Shown: one piece after another, positions 43,828 through 54,770 of the stretch
How positions within the stretch are numbered: position 1 is the stretch's first letter
Layout of the letters: each line of letters begins with the position of its first letter
Assembly: GCA_017311315.1 (NCBI GenBank)
Contig: CM029666.1
Coordinates: 34,916,749 to 34,980,748 of the forward strand
From: Dendrocalamus latiflorus
Lineage: Eukaryota; Streptophyta; Magnoliopsida; Poales; Poaceae
DNA: 64,000 nucleotides
Reading direction: 5' to 3'
Program-made: the position numbers and the translations under genes
The notes under the pieces: generated by a model
What the model saw: the letters and a program-made list of their open reading frames with translations, nothing else
What the model was told of the DNA's origin: nothing
The model's database searches: none

Positions 43828-44257
43828 TTTTCAAGGATCAAAGATCTACAAAATTAAATATATACCAAAGATCATATTAACAACTGACATATTGAATCCC
43901 TCATATGTGCTATATCTGTAAAACATACATGAAAACTTTATGGTGATTGTGGAAATGTAAACATTTTTACAGCAAGAGAATGTCCTAATAATGGTAGGCT
44001 TTTTTTTAGTGCATGGCCAACATATACTATCAAGACTGACAATAACCAAACGTCCATTTCCATGTAGTCATATATTCATATACACAAATATTGTCATACT
44101 CATATACACCAACCACCAACGTCCATAGTCCACACAGATGACAGGATAAGGAACTAAGGAAGCACCTTGAGCAGATTCAACAAGCACGGGGACGGAGCAG
44201 AGCAGATCCATGAGAAATCACCATGGAATCGAGTCAAATGACTTATCGACGGTCATT

Positions 44258-45468
44258 TTCTCAAATAACTATAGAGTTATTGAGAATCAAATCTAAATCC
44301 AAAAACCCAAAGCAAATCACTCAAGAACACAAACAACTCAGCTCCCAGACGTCTGACCTCCAATCAGTAGGTGGTCTGACCTCTCCTTAGAGGTCTAACC
44401 GCCAACCAAGGGGTAGTTTAACCTCTGTTCTAATGGTCTGACTGCTATGAACAGTAATTTCAGGCAAATGAACAATAAAATCAGCATAGTTGCGAAACTT
44501 CAAACCCACGTAACTTTTGATTGGATGATCAAAAGACTGTGAAACTTTATACACGCCTTGCTTAAGGTCTCAGGAACCTATTCCATCTATAGTTCACAAA
44601 AACCCATGTCAAAGTTCAAAACTTTTGAGATTTAAACAATGGTGCACCCAAAATGAGTAGAAACCAAAATCGATGATCAAGATTTGCTTGTGGGTAAAGG
44701 ATAGCCAAGATGGTTTTAGATATATTCCCACATATCACAGTAAGCAAGAACACCAAATAAATCACTCTAAAAACTCCCAGATCAAGAAACCACTTGGAAC
44801 ATAAAAAACATGGAAAAAACCAAGTTTATTGATAAACTTGCTACCAAAGTGTCTAGATAGGTGAAGAATAATTTTCAAAGGTTATTTCTATCTCTTATAC
44901 GTTCTTGACACAGCAAGATTAAGAAAGGGTGAGAGGAGAGGAAAAACCAACTAAATTAAGAGCAAATCAATCAAGAAAAGATATAACCATGGAGAAGATC
45001 AAAAATTGATTCTATTACTATTTGAGGAGGAAAGTTTTATAGCTACTTCACCTTGAAGGATAGAGAGTACACCAAGTACTTAACTCTCAAACCTTAACCC
45101 TAAAACAAGAGAGCACAAGAAAGATGGGTTAGATAGTTAACCATTAATCTCTATCCCAACCACTTAAATAGATAGGCTAGCCAGCCACATCTAACCCTTA
45201 GTGGATACTTCCCACTTAGCACAATGGGGAAAACCCGATAACCCCCGCACACACACATGGATTTTAACTCAATCACTACACTTATACACGCTTTTAAAGT
45301 GTATAAGCCTAAATTCATTAAGTCATAAGCTTTAATCTATCTTAATCAAATCAGCTTCTCCTTGACCTAATTAAATCGCTTTCCCAAGCGCCACTCGCGT
45401 GCCATGTTTTCTTCCAAAACCATTTCTGGTATTTTGGTCAAACTACCAAATACCCTTCCTTGACTGAA
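44258..45468. repeat. Long dispersed direct repeat, copy A (LTR-like)
   Basis: Diverged direct copy of 58778-59950. Shared landmarks in order: CTCAAATAAcTATAGAGTTA, GGTGGTCTGACC, GTAACTTTTGATTGGATGAT, CTTGCTTAAGGT, GCTACCAAAGTGTCTAGAT, GCTAGCCAGCCACATC and TTAGCACAATGG. It is non-coding. On the minus strand copy B has TATAAAAAGGGG at the equivalent place, so these look like LTRs in minus orientation, not LTRs of the plus-strand copia between them. Confidence 0.75.
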
Positions 45469-45476
45469 TTAGCTCT

Positions 45477-47178
45477 GTTAGATCATGTGATTGTCGTGCA
45501 TTTTGTTAGTGATGAATAATTGATATTTGGTTTTATTAGAATTTGTATTTGTAAAAGTTTTGGTCGATGCGCTTCTGTGCATGAGTATTCAGGATGGCAA
45601 CATGACCATGTTTGGTAGTTCGATCGGCAGGTCCGACTGACAGACTTTAACCATATCTAACTTTGACTACGTCTGGTTTTGATCACGTCAGACTTTGACC
45701 ATGTTCAACTTCGACCATGTCCGGCTTCGACCACGACAAATCGACCACGATATTTTGAACACAGTAGGTAATCATAGATCTTGACCTCGAATAGTGAACC
45801 GGTTGTAAGCAACATTTAACCGGTCATAAGCGACAGTGAACCAATCGATGGTTGTTGCTACAGTATATTTTCATGGTCGTAGCTACATTACCTGGTTGAT
45901 ATTCGATAGTCATAGACTTTACTGGTCGATACTCGATAGTCGTAGACTTTACTGGTCGATACTCGATAGTCGTAGACTTTTCTGGTTGATTCTTGTAGAC
46001 TTTGCAGTCTGCTATTGTTGTCTTAGGATTTTCGATCAGTTATCGTAGACCTCATGATCGGTAGTCCAAGGCTTTGCGATCGGTACTCGTAGACTTCATG
46101 ATCGGTTCAAGTGATTCAATTCTTGCTATCTTCGAATACTTCAAGTACTCATATTAAGCCAATGGTATGACAGGCTGGTGCATGGTGGTTGGTGATCTGT
46201 GAACAATACTCAAAGGATTCGGTACTCGAAAGATGGAAGTACTCGGTGGTCAGATGGTCGTGGTACTCGGTAGTCAGAAGGATTCGATACACGGTAGTTG
46301 AAAGGACTTAGTACTCGATAGTCATAGTTTTCGCGATCGTGGTCAGTGATTGGTTGTCGAAGACATGTGGTATGTGATTGGTACTCGTAAATGGTAGTTG
46401 TGCGGTACTCAGTGATCAATGTTGCAACAAATGGTTGAAGATTGGTAGTTGTAGACTTAGCGATCTAGTGCTTTAGTCATAGCGATCGGTACACGGTAGT
46501 CGCTACTTGATGGTTCTGTGGTCAGTAGCGATGTTTGTTATTCCTGAGTGTTTTGAGCGATGGTGTTTTCCCAAGTACATGTGTTCGAGTACTCAATCAG
46601 CTAGTGATCATTCTTGCATAGTAGTGTAACTGGTCGTAATGAGTGGTCTGAGGTTGATTTCTGGAAAGCAAAGAGATTGTGGTCATGGACGACTTGGTTG
46701 GTGTTAATGGTTGGTTTGGTTCTTGTGTATGGATAGATGAGGGTGAGTTATACGTGTGTGGACTAATGATGGTCAAGTTATGAAGAACTTTTGCTAGGGA
46801 AACGTTCTTTGGTCTTTGATGTGCAAGTCGGCATGGAGAAATCGTGGTCGGTGATGAGGAGGACCGAGACTAGGATGGGAATGTATGAGGTCCTGGTGTT
46901 GAGGACGTCACACGAGGTGGTCGAGCTAACGCTAGAGCACATGGAGATAAAAGGTAATGATTCATGGAGAAGCTACGGGCAGTACAGTCTAGGAGGCTTC
47001 GACATAAAAGGTGATGGTGCGTGATGAAAATACAGGAGGTGCTGTCCTGGAGGCTTCGTCACATATTGAGTTAGGAGTTGTGGATGGAGTCCATAACTTG
47101 GAAGAGGTTAAGTTGGTTAAAACCCATGTTCGAAAGGGTTTTATGTCCCTTGATTTTCAGAAGAGATAGAGTTGTGTC
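45477..47178 (+). other. Probable 5' non-coding part (LTR/leader) of the SIRE-like copia element
   Basis: It begins TGTTAGATCATG right after copy A diverges, a plausible LTR start. It is full of CGATAGTCGTAGACTTT/GGTACTCG phrases, including about three 30-bp tandem units (CTGGTCGATACTCGATAGTC) at 45893-45992. No primer site or matching 3' LTR is visible, so the ends are not proven. Confidence 0.45.
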
Positions 47179-48300
47179 ATATGCAAACTTACATTGAGGC
47201 TCAGTGTAGTGATGTCTGGAAAAAAGTTTCTCAACATTATGTTATTCCTGCTGATGTTACCACCGAAAATAAACCAGATGTTGATTTGAATGCTCGTGCT
47301 CATAACTTGTTTTTTCAAGGGATTTCTCACAAAGAATTTGATTGAGTAGCTCATATTGCTTCTGCTCACTTAATCTGAAAAACACTTTGCAATTTTCATG
47401 AAGGAACAACTAAGATTAAGAAAGTGCATAAGAATCTTTACCAAAAAAGAGTACTTGGATTTTGCTATAAAACCTGATGAATCTATAGATGATCTTTTTA
47501 CTTGTTTTGAGGAGATTGTGAGTAACTTGCATGGAGTTAGTGTTATTCCTACTGATGGAGTTAATGCAACTAAAAATTTGATGTTGTTAAGTTCTGAGTG
47601 GTTGATTGTCGTCATGACTATTAATCAAACTGTCAATCTAGATATTCTAACCATGGATGATCTGTACTCTAGATTGAAAACCTATGAGATAGAAGCTTTG
47701 CCATCTAAGACTGATAAATATTCATCTTTAGCACTTGTAACTAACCCCATACAGGCTGGTTCATCGAGTACAATGTCTTGTGTTTTCCTGTTTGCTTTGA
47801 CTTCCTTTTTAGAAGAACAGTTCGAGCAGCTACTTGAAGAGGACCTAGTGCTGATCTCCTTACGGGCATATAAGGTACTCAAACATGTGGATGAGGAAGC
47901 AAGGTGGTGCCCCAAGTTCGATCAGGTGCTTTGAGTGTGGCGAGAAAGGCCACATTAAGATGGATTGCTCCAAGTTCAAAGTGAAGGTGGTCAAGGAAGA
48001 CCAGAATTATTATCGTCAACCATCCAAGAATAACACTAAGGGTGGCAATTTTCATCGTAAGGTTGCTAAAAAAAGTCTTATATACTATCGAGTGTTTGGT
48101 CTAAGTGACGATTATTTCGAGAGTGCGACAATGATGACCACGATGAAGGTGATATCAAAAGCAAGAAGAACACTGACGACTTCACGAACATGTGCTTCAT
48201 AGCAAGCAACAATAGTGAAGATGACTATAATGATCCAGATGAGGTAAGACCATCATATGATCTGCTTGAAGATGGTTTGAGTAAGCTTGTGTTGAATTGA
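47179..48300 (+). pseudogene. Copia gag (degenerate) with zinc knuckle
   Basis: It starts at ATG 47179 (MQTYIEAQCSDVWKKVS) and runs through ARAHNLFFQGISHKEFD before in-frame stops (about 47344). The domain continues in another frame (YLDFAIKPDESIDDLFTCF, LTMDDLYSRLKTYE at 47440-47690). The zinc knuckle CFECGEKGHIKMDC (about 47930-47971) is intact as a motif. At least three frame changes separate the parts, so no product is expected. Confidence 0.85.
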
Positions 48301-49236
48301 AAAGGACTAAGAAGAAATTGAAAGAAAATAATTTAGTAGTTAATTGAAAGCTTAAATTATGAGGTTAATAGAGTTCGAGCATCTATTCCCAAAGATGATT
48401 CTTATGAAGCTTGTCAAGTCGTATATGCTGAGTTAGAGACTGCTAGATTAGTTAGTGCAGCAAATCTAGTGCAACTTAGAGATGTAACTACTAAATTTAA
48501 AGAATTAAATTTAGCACATAATTCTTGTGATAGAAAACTTAAACTTGCTAATGATGAAATTGAAAAGCTTAAGTCTATTTCTTCGAGAGCATGTTCCAAG
48601 TGTGATTTGCTGCAAGCTAGATTTAACTCATCTCAGGAATTAATTCAATAAGTTCTCTATCATGAAATCCTTTCTTGCTCTTACTGCTCTAAGTTAAATA
48701 TTGAAATTAGTGCTCTAACTAGATAGTTCAACGAGTTTTCTAAAAAAGAGAGATTGGCGCCATCTAGTGCTTCTAAGGGTCTTGCTCATGAATCTGTTAA
48801 GTGCTCATTGTGTTCCTCGCTGTCCAATGAAAATGAGTACCTTAAGAATACTTTAGAGAGGTTTTCTTTTGGTAAGAAGAATTTGAATATGATCTTAGAC
48901 AAATTGAAAACTAGTGTGAAAAATCACAGTATAGGCTTTAATGTCGTTGAACATGCTAAGAACAATCCTCCTAAAGTTGTCAAGGTGCATGAACCAGCGA
49001 AGTTTGAAGTAGAATTTGAATCAAAACAAATTGTCTTTAGATCTACTGGTATTGCAAAAGAGTTCTCTACCAAACTGAGTGTTGTGTTGGCTAATATGAC
49101 CATTCATCAAGTCAAGTATCAATACACTCATTATGGTAAAGATGACCATTTGGTTCAATTCTGTTTTAGAAAAGCAAAGAAAGAGAATAAAGATAGGATG
49201 GGGAAGTGTTTTCGACTAGCTACTTCCTATGGTTGA
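48301..49236 (+). pseudogene. Coiled-coil C-terminal gag region of the SIRE-like copia
   Basis: Helical, Leu/Lys/Glu-rich segments (LVQLRDVTTKFKELNLAHN, KLKLANDEIEKLKS) and later CSLCSSLSNENEYLKNTLERF show the heptad-rich gag extension known in SIRE/Opie-type copia elements. Stops break it near 48298, 48346 and 48651. It merges into a CGGTCGAACCAG-rich stretch (49230-49520) of low complexity. Confidence 0.7.
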
Positions 49237-49559
49237 ACAAGCAAAGTTGGACCAGATGTTCGATCGGTTGTCTTTCAGGGTCGAACCAGCGCGGTCGAAC
49301 AAGAATTTCGACTAGTTGTTTCCCACGGTCAGACCAGCTTCTCAAGAGATTTTCGACCAATATTTTCTGCTCGATTAGACCAGTTGAGAGTTAGACCAAC
49401 TTTGCGTAAGGGGTTAGATCATTTTTGACCAACTTTTACTGCTTGTTTAGATCGGTCAGCTGTCAGATCAACTCTATCAAGGAGATAAGATCGCCTCATG
49501 GTCGAACCAGCGACTCATTGAATGTCTGGTCAAAATATGTCAAATGCTTCACTTAAATT

Positions 49560-50366
49560 TTTACCAGTGCATGCTTTCTCTCCTGTTCGTTGAGTACCTC
49601 AATATTGGATATCTAAATCTTTATTGTCTAATCCCAGTACTAAGGTACTGACTATTGTCTGTGCTCTGTAGGCTCGTCGTAAAAGTAAGGAGAACATATG
49701 GTTCGTTAACCCCGATTACTCTCGCCGCATGACCAGAGACTCATGATAGTTCTCCTCTCTTACTCGTTCCCCCGGTGATGAGATGATCACTTTTGGAGAT
49801 AACTCTCAAGGAAGAATTCTAGCTAAGGGCACCGTGAACGTCAACAACAAGTTCATCATAAAGGATGTAAATTGAGCTATAACTTGCTTTTGGTTTCATA
49901 GTTGGTAGATAATAATCTTGAGGTGAACTTTCAAAAGCATTCATGTTGTATTCTGGATTCATCTGGTCATCTTGTATGTAAAATTATTTGAGTTGGCAAC
50001 TTGTTTAGGGTGACTTTTTGTATTCAACTTCTTCTGATCTTAGGTGTCTTATCTCTTCGGACTCTAAAGATTTATTTTTTTGGCACTGTAGATTAGGCCA
50101 TATTGGCTTTGATTATCTTTCTTGGTTTAGTAATATGAATCTGGTTAGAGGAATTCCTAGTCTTCAATCAAGATTGAAAGGTCAATAGATCTAATGTGTT
50201 CATCATGTCGATATGGTAAGATGGTCTCATCGTCTCATCCTCCACTCATCCTTGTCATGACTGATTCTTATGGCCAGTTGTTGCATATGGACACAGTAGG
50301 TCCTACTAGGGTTCAGTCAATTGAAGGTAAATTGTATATTCTTGTTATTGTTGATGATTATTCTAG
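49560..50366 (+). pseudogene. Copia protease / integrase N-terminal region (degenerate, cut by MULE-2)
   Basis: The protease region reads WFVNPDYSRRMTRDS where DSGCSRHMT is normal, so the catalytic DSG is lost. It is followed by GDEMITFGDNSQGRILAKGT and NNKFIIKDV. The pre-integrase zinc region (WHCRLGHIGFDYL at about 50080-50120) and the start of the integrase core (HMDTVGPTRVQSIEGK, YILVIVDDYSR) follow. The frame is cut at 50366 within DDYSR by the MULE-2 target site. Confidence 0.85.
50357..50366. repeat. Target-site duplication ATTATTCTAG (left, MULE-2)
   Basis: Ten bases before the GAATTTTTTGTAC terminus, repeated at 54141-54150. The same length as for MULE-1. Confidence 0.95.
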
Positions 50367-50625
50367 GAATTTTTTGTACGGATAATCCATTTTTTATTCG
50401 AAATTACATAAATATACCCGCGGGAAATTTTTTTACAAAAATAGGCTCCAGTCGCCGAATGGTTGGGCGACTGGAGCCTATCGCCCAACCAGACCGCGAC
50501 ACAGTATGTCTCGCTGCACAGTAGAGCGACTACATTTAGTCGCTCTTCCGTTAGGCGACTAGCATGCAGTCGCCATCCCGTTAGGCGACTAACATGCAGT
50601 CGCCATCCCGTAGGGCGACTTCATG
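50367..50625. repeat. MULE-2 left TIR and GTCGCC hairpins
   Basis: The TIR (about 50367-50505) is followed by tandem TGCAGTCGCCATCCCGTTAG units (50566-50625). The hairpin AGTCGCC...GGGCGACT lies within the TIR itself. Confidence 0.9.
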
Positions 50626-50935
50626 TAGCCCCCGTGTATTGTTTTAGATTTTGTGAATTTTGTAACGTTGAACGGGTAAAAAATACGGTGAAGTTGTAAT
50701 AAAAGTTTATGTTCATTGTATATTGTAGGTGTGTAAAAAGTTTTAAAAATTTTTTTCATGAAAGATTGAGTACAGAACGATCTATACATACACTGTTAAG
50801 TGAGATAGTTTATGTGCGGAGAGAGATAATAGACTTCTGTAAATTTAAATAAACTTCATAATATAACTGTGAGTAACATGCCGCATGTTTTTTCATTACA
50901 TGCATAACATATATAGCATCTGCAGCGTCGCCTCA
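50626..50935. other. 3' flank of the MULE-2 gene
   Basis: Non-coding. It still aligns by eye with the equivalent place in MULE-1 (31110-31330): both contain TTGTAATAAAAGTTTATGTTC and AAGATTGAGT/ACGATTGAGT, showing common descent of the non-coding chassis. Confidence 0.7.
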
Positions 50936-53039
50936 CTAGTCACCCTGGTGTGCCCCGTCACCGCGCCCGCGTCCTCCCATACGGCCTCGCTTGGCCCTCC
51001 TCCGGTGCAACGGGTTAGGACGATCCGAAAAAGTAAAACGAGGAGGAGGGTGTCTATCCCGCCCCTGCACTGGTGGAGTCAGCTGCACCTCTGGCTGTGT
51101 GCTCTCCGGTGCACCGGGGAGGGCACTGCCAGAGATAACCTCCGGTGCTACGTCGGAGAAGTGTCCAGGCCACTCCGGTGTAGACACGAAAAACTGGTCC
51201 ACTTCGTTCGGGCCTGGGGAGACGCCGTGCTGCTGGTAAGTACCTGCAATATTAATAACGTTAGTTCGTTGCATGTCGTCTTCGGATAAACACGATATAA
51301 GAACCTCTGCGTACCCGTAGCTGGCGCCATCTGCGTGGGGAAGACAGGGGTGTGCGTAGGAGGCGTGAAGTGAACCGGTGTAGGTGGCCCTGCCCAGGCT
51401 GAACCCCCTGGCTGCTCCGGGTGAGGTGGTGGAGGACGTATCCACGTAGGTGCACCAGAGTAGTGCCACGCTGGTCGGGGTGGACGAGCAGTCGAAGCGG
51501 TGGGCATGGAGACCGCCGGTAGCCTCGTGCAGGACAGTAGGCTAACGATACGTCTACACCCGTCGTGCATCCGATGCGCAAAGCTGATGCCCTCCTCATG
51601 GGTCAGGTGCGCACCACTGGAGAGCCTCTCCGGTACTGTCCCGGAGTCGGCGCATAGGGCAGAACCGATGTCAGCCTGGACACAAAGACATGAAATGGTC
51701 GATTATCGAAACGACATTACCATTTGGGAATCTTTGAAATGACATGTAACGTACCGCGAGGTGAGCGTCGCGCGCGAAGTGCGCGGGGTACGTGTCCGTC
51801 GGAGCGACGACGTGTGTGGCAGGCGGGTCTACCACATATACGAGCCTGGTACGGGTCTGCGGCTGGTACGGCCGATCCCCAGCTGACCTGGTTGACTGTG
51901 ATAATACTTACTCGACGACGGCACCAGATAGAACCCATCGTCGGCCGGTCGACGTCTCCCCCTGGATACATCTCGGGCCCGTACGGACCCATGTCGTCTA
52001 GCACAGGTCGCCCGAGGCTTAAGCGCTCGAACGACTACAACTGCAGTAGCAGGGGACAGCCCGTGAGGATCGAGTTCGCCTTGATCCTCGTGCACGCATC
52101 GCATAGGGCGCGGTACGTCGCGGCAAGTACGGCCGATCCCCAGCTGACCTGGTGGGGCTCGCCGTCAGCGATCGCCCTCGCATAAGCGATAAGGCGCGCA
52201 TCCACCGAGTTGCCGTGGCTGGTGGTGAAAAGCACCCAACCAAACAGCCACAGCACGTACGCCTCCAGGTGGCGCGACACCTGCTGATCGTCTGCCTGTG
52301 GAACCATGCGCTCCACCTGAATTCAAACAAGTTGTTATTAGTACCTAATACCACAAATAAACGGTTCGACGACACGATCGAATGTAAAAACCACGTACCC
52401 GGTACTGTGTGAGCCACCTCAGCGTCGGCCCATGGGTCTGCGCCTCTCTGAACACGTGGTGCTGAGGGCCCGGTGGAACGACACCCTCGAATCTGCCAAG
52501 CAGGTCAGCGCGCCAGTCGTCTGGGGCCTCCGGTAGGAAGGCAGCGTCTCCCGCGATCGGAAGGCCAAGGAGCAGGGACACATCCTGCAGGGTCGGCGTC
52601 ATCTCCCCGAATGGGAGGTGGAAAGTGTGTGTCTCGGGCCGCCAACGCTCCACCAAAGCCGTCAGCAGGGAACGGTCGAACGGGAAGCGTCGTGATCGCT
52701 CCCCGCCCTCGTCCCCGCCAGCGGCTGCATCCTCGTCCGTGGCCTGCACCATCCGGGCAAGAGGGAGTAGCCCGGCATCCCGCGGCCTGCAAACAAAGTG
52801 AAGGTCAGCACGGAACGAACTTACGGTCGCACTAAACGCTGGAGTAGTGCAAACCTGGCAGTCCAACGAGGGTCGAGTCCCCAGGCCACGCGAGGTGTGC
52901 GTGTCCGGACCACTCCCAGCTGAGGTGGCTCGTCCGTGCTCCCCGGTGGCGGCACTAGACGGGAAGCACGATGAGAGCGGTCCACGTGCTCGTCCAACAG
53001 CGCGTACTGCCACTCGGAGTCACGTCCAGCACGAGTCAT
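50936..53039 (-). pseudogene. Plant mobile domain (PMD) protein gene, six exons, interrupted by TAG at 52037-52035
   Basis: Exons on the minus strand: 53039-52855, 52786-52399, 52316-51912, 51856-51755, 51675-51315 and 51243-50936. All introns are GT-AG and all phases agree, giving 583 codons. PMD motifs: ETHTFHLPFGEMTPTLQDVS and LLLGLPIAGD in exon 2, then HLEAYVLWLFGWVLF and CPLLLQL in exon 3. Codon 285 is TAG at a position that is normally Trp in this family (LLQLWS-type motif), followed by in-frame SFERLSLGRP. The C-terminal exons are Pro/Arg-rich and end with GGRGRGDGAHQGD. PMD proteins occur both as host nuclear proteins (MAIL1/MAIN type) and on transposons. The product as read would lack about half the protein. 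Confidence 0.85.
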
Positions 53040-53041
53040 AC

Positions 53042-53677
53042 CTGCAAAATTTGTACAATAATTTCTACATTAAATTTTCTACATCTAAATTTATACAATA
53101 ATTTCAACATTAAATTTCCTATATCTAAATTTGTACACTAAACTTTCTACATCTAAATTTCTACATTTAATTTTCTACACTAAATTTTGTACACTACATT
53201 TTCTAAACTAATTTTGTAAACTAAATTTCTAAACTACATTTTCTAAACTATTTTTGTAAACTATATTTCTAAACTAATTTTCTACACTACATTTTCTAAA
53301 CTAAATTTCTAAACTACATTTTCTAAACTATTTTTGTAAACTATATTTCTAAACTAATTTTCTACACTACATTTTCTAAACTAATTTTGTAAACTAAATT
53401 TCTAAACTACATTTTCTAAACTATTTTTGTAAACTATATTTCTAAACTAATTTTCTACACTACATTTTCTAAACTATATTTTCTAAACTAAATTATCTAC
53501 ACTAATTGTCTACACTAACTATCTTTCTACACTAAATTATCTACACTAACTATATTTCTAAACTAATTATCTACACTAACTATCTTTCTACACTAATTAT
53601 CTACACTAACTATATTTCTAAACTAATTATCTACACTAACTATCTACACTAACAAAAAATATAACACAAAAAATTAC
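53042..53677 (-). repeat. AT-rich tandem repeats forming the leader intron of the MULE-2 gene
   Basis: Donor CCAG|GTAATT at 53677 and acceptor TTGCAG|GT at 53042, two bases before the ATG. The interior is built of CTAAACTA/CTACACTA units with a larger duplicated block (TCTAAACTATTTTTGTAAAC occurs three times). The same intron position and a similar composition occur in MULE-1. Confidence 0.75.
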
Positions 53678-53678
53678 C

Positions 53679-53835
53679 TGGAAATCGCGCACTCCCTCTC
53701 CTCTTCTCCTCCTCTCCCTCTCTTTCTCTCCCCTCCCTCTTCTCCTCCTCTCCCCTCCTCTTCTCCTCTCCCTCTCTTTCTCTCCCCCTCCTCTTCTCCT
53801 CCTCTCCTTTCCCCTTCTCTTCTCTGCGCGCCGAA
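53679..53835 (-). promoter_or_regulatory. GA-rich 5' leader exon of MULE-2
   Basis: The plus strand is CTCCTCTCCCTCTC-type, so the transcript leader is GA-rich. It lies between the right hairpins and the leader intron, exactly as in MULE-1. Confidence 0.6.
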
Positions 53836-53884
53836 GGAAACAGTGGCCGTCGGTCGGTGGCCGAGCGCGTTTTTGTATCCACCC

Positions 53885-54140
53885 TCAGTCGCCCAACGGT
53901 TCGGCGACTGAATTTCAGTCGCCCAACAGTTGGGCGACTTCCTTGCAGTCGCCGAACCGTTGGGCGACTGAAGTTAATCGCCCAACGGTTCGTAGACTCT
54001 CCAGCTGTCGCGATCCGGTTGGGCGAAAAGCTCCAGTCGCCCAACCATTAGGCGACTGGAGCCTATTTTTGTAAAAAAATTTCCCGCGGGTATATTTATG
54101 TAATTTCGAATAAAAAATGGATTATCCGTACAAAAAATTC
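53885..54140. repeat. MULE-2 right GTCGCC hairpins and TIR
   Basis: Four or more AGTCGCCCAACGGTTCGGCGACT-like pairs (each arm under 12 bases) precede the TIR, which ends CCGTACAAAAAATTC at 54140, followed by the TSD ATTATTCTAG. Confidence 0.9.
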
Positions 54141-54150
54141 ATTATTCTAG

Positions 54151-54770
54151 ATACCCTTAGGTGTATTTTATAGTCTCTAAGGGCGAAACATTCTGTCACT
54201 TTTGAGAGCTAGCTTTTAGAATTGCTAATGAATTTTCAGGAGCACTTAGAGCAATTAGAAGTGATAATGGAACTGAATTCAAGAACACATTATTTGCTTC
54301 TTTTTGTGCTGAAAAGGGACTAGACCATCAATTTTCGTCAGCTCGAGTGTCTCAACAGAATGGTGTTGTCGAACGCAAGAATAGAACTTTGGTCAAGATG
54401 GCTAAAACAATGTTAAATGAACTTGCTACTCCTGGGAAGTATTGGGTTGAAGCTATTTCGATTGCCCGTTATACTTCGAATAGAGTATTCTTGTGTGTTA
54501 AACTGCATAAGAACTCCTATGAGTTTCGGTTTGGTCATTCTCATAGTGTTTCTCATCTGAGGGTGTTTGGATATAGATGCTTCATGCTTAAACATGGTAA
54601 TGTTGACAAATTTGAATCTAGATCCTCAGATAGCATCTTTCTTAGTTATGCAATTCACACTCGAGGCTATCGTATACTCAACTTAGAAACTAACAAAATC
54701 GTTGAGACATACGAGGTCACTTTTGATGAGGCTAGTCCTAGTACTAGACCTGACAATGCAGGTATATAGG
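54151..54770 (+). pseudogene. Copia integrase core, part 2
   Basis: After the MULE-2 duplication the integrase continues: IRSDNGTEFKN (second catalytic Asp), SARVSQQNGVVERKNRTLV (catalytic Glu) and MLNELATPGKYWVEAI, then FGYRCFMLKHGNVDKFE. A stop lies near 54157 and another frame change near 54211, but from 54240 to 54768 the frame is open. Confidence 0.88.

Larger units (their letters stand above)
50367..54140 (-). mobile_element. Mutator-like element MULE-2 (3774 bp) carrying a plant-mobile-domain gene instead of transposase
   Basis: The ends match MULE-1 closely (GAATTTTTTGTACGGATAAT, CCGCGGGAAA, ACAAAAATAGGCT) and carry the same GTCGCC hairpins. No transposase motif is present. The cargo is a six-exon minus-strand gene with plant mobile domain motifs. 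The element depends on transposase supplied in trans, plausibly from the MULE-1 family. Confidence 0.93.

Noticed and set aside
43262..44215. Full hAT element with TIR TAGTGGTGGACC
   Set aside because: No matching right terminus or 8-bp duplication could be found.
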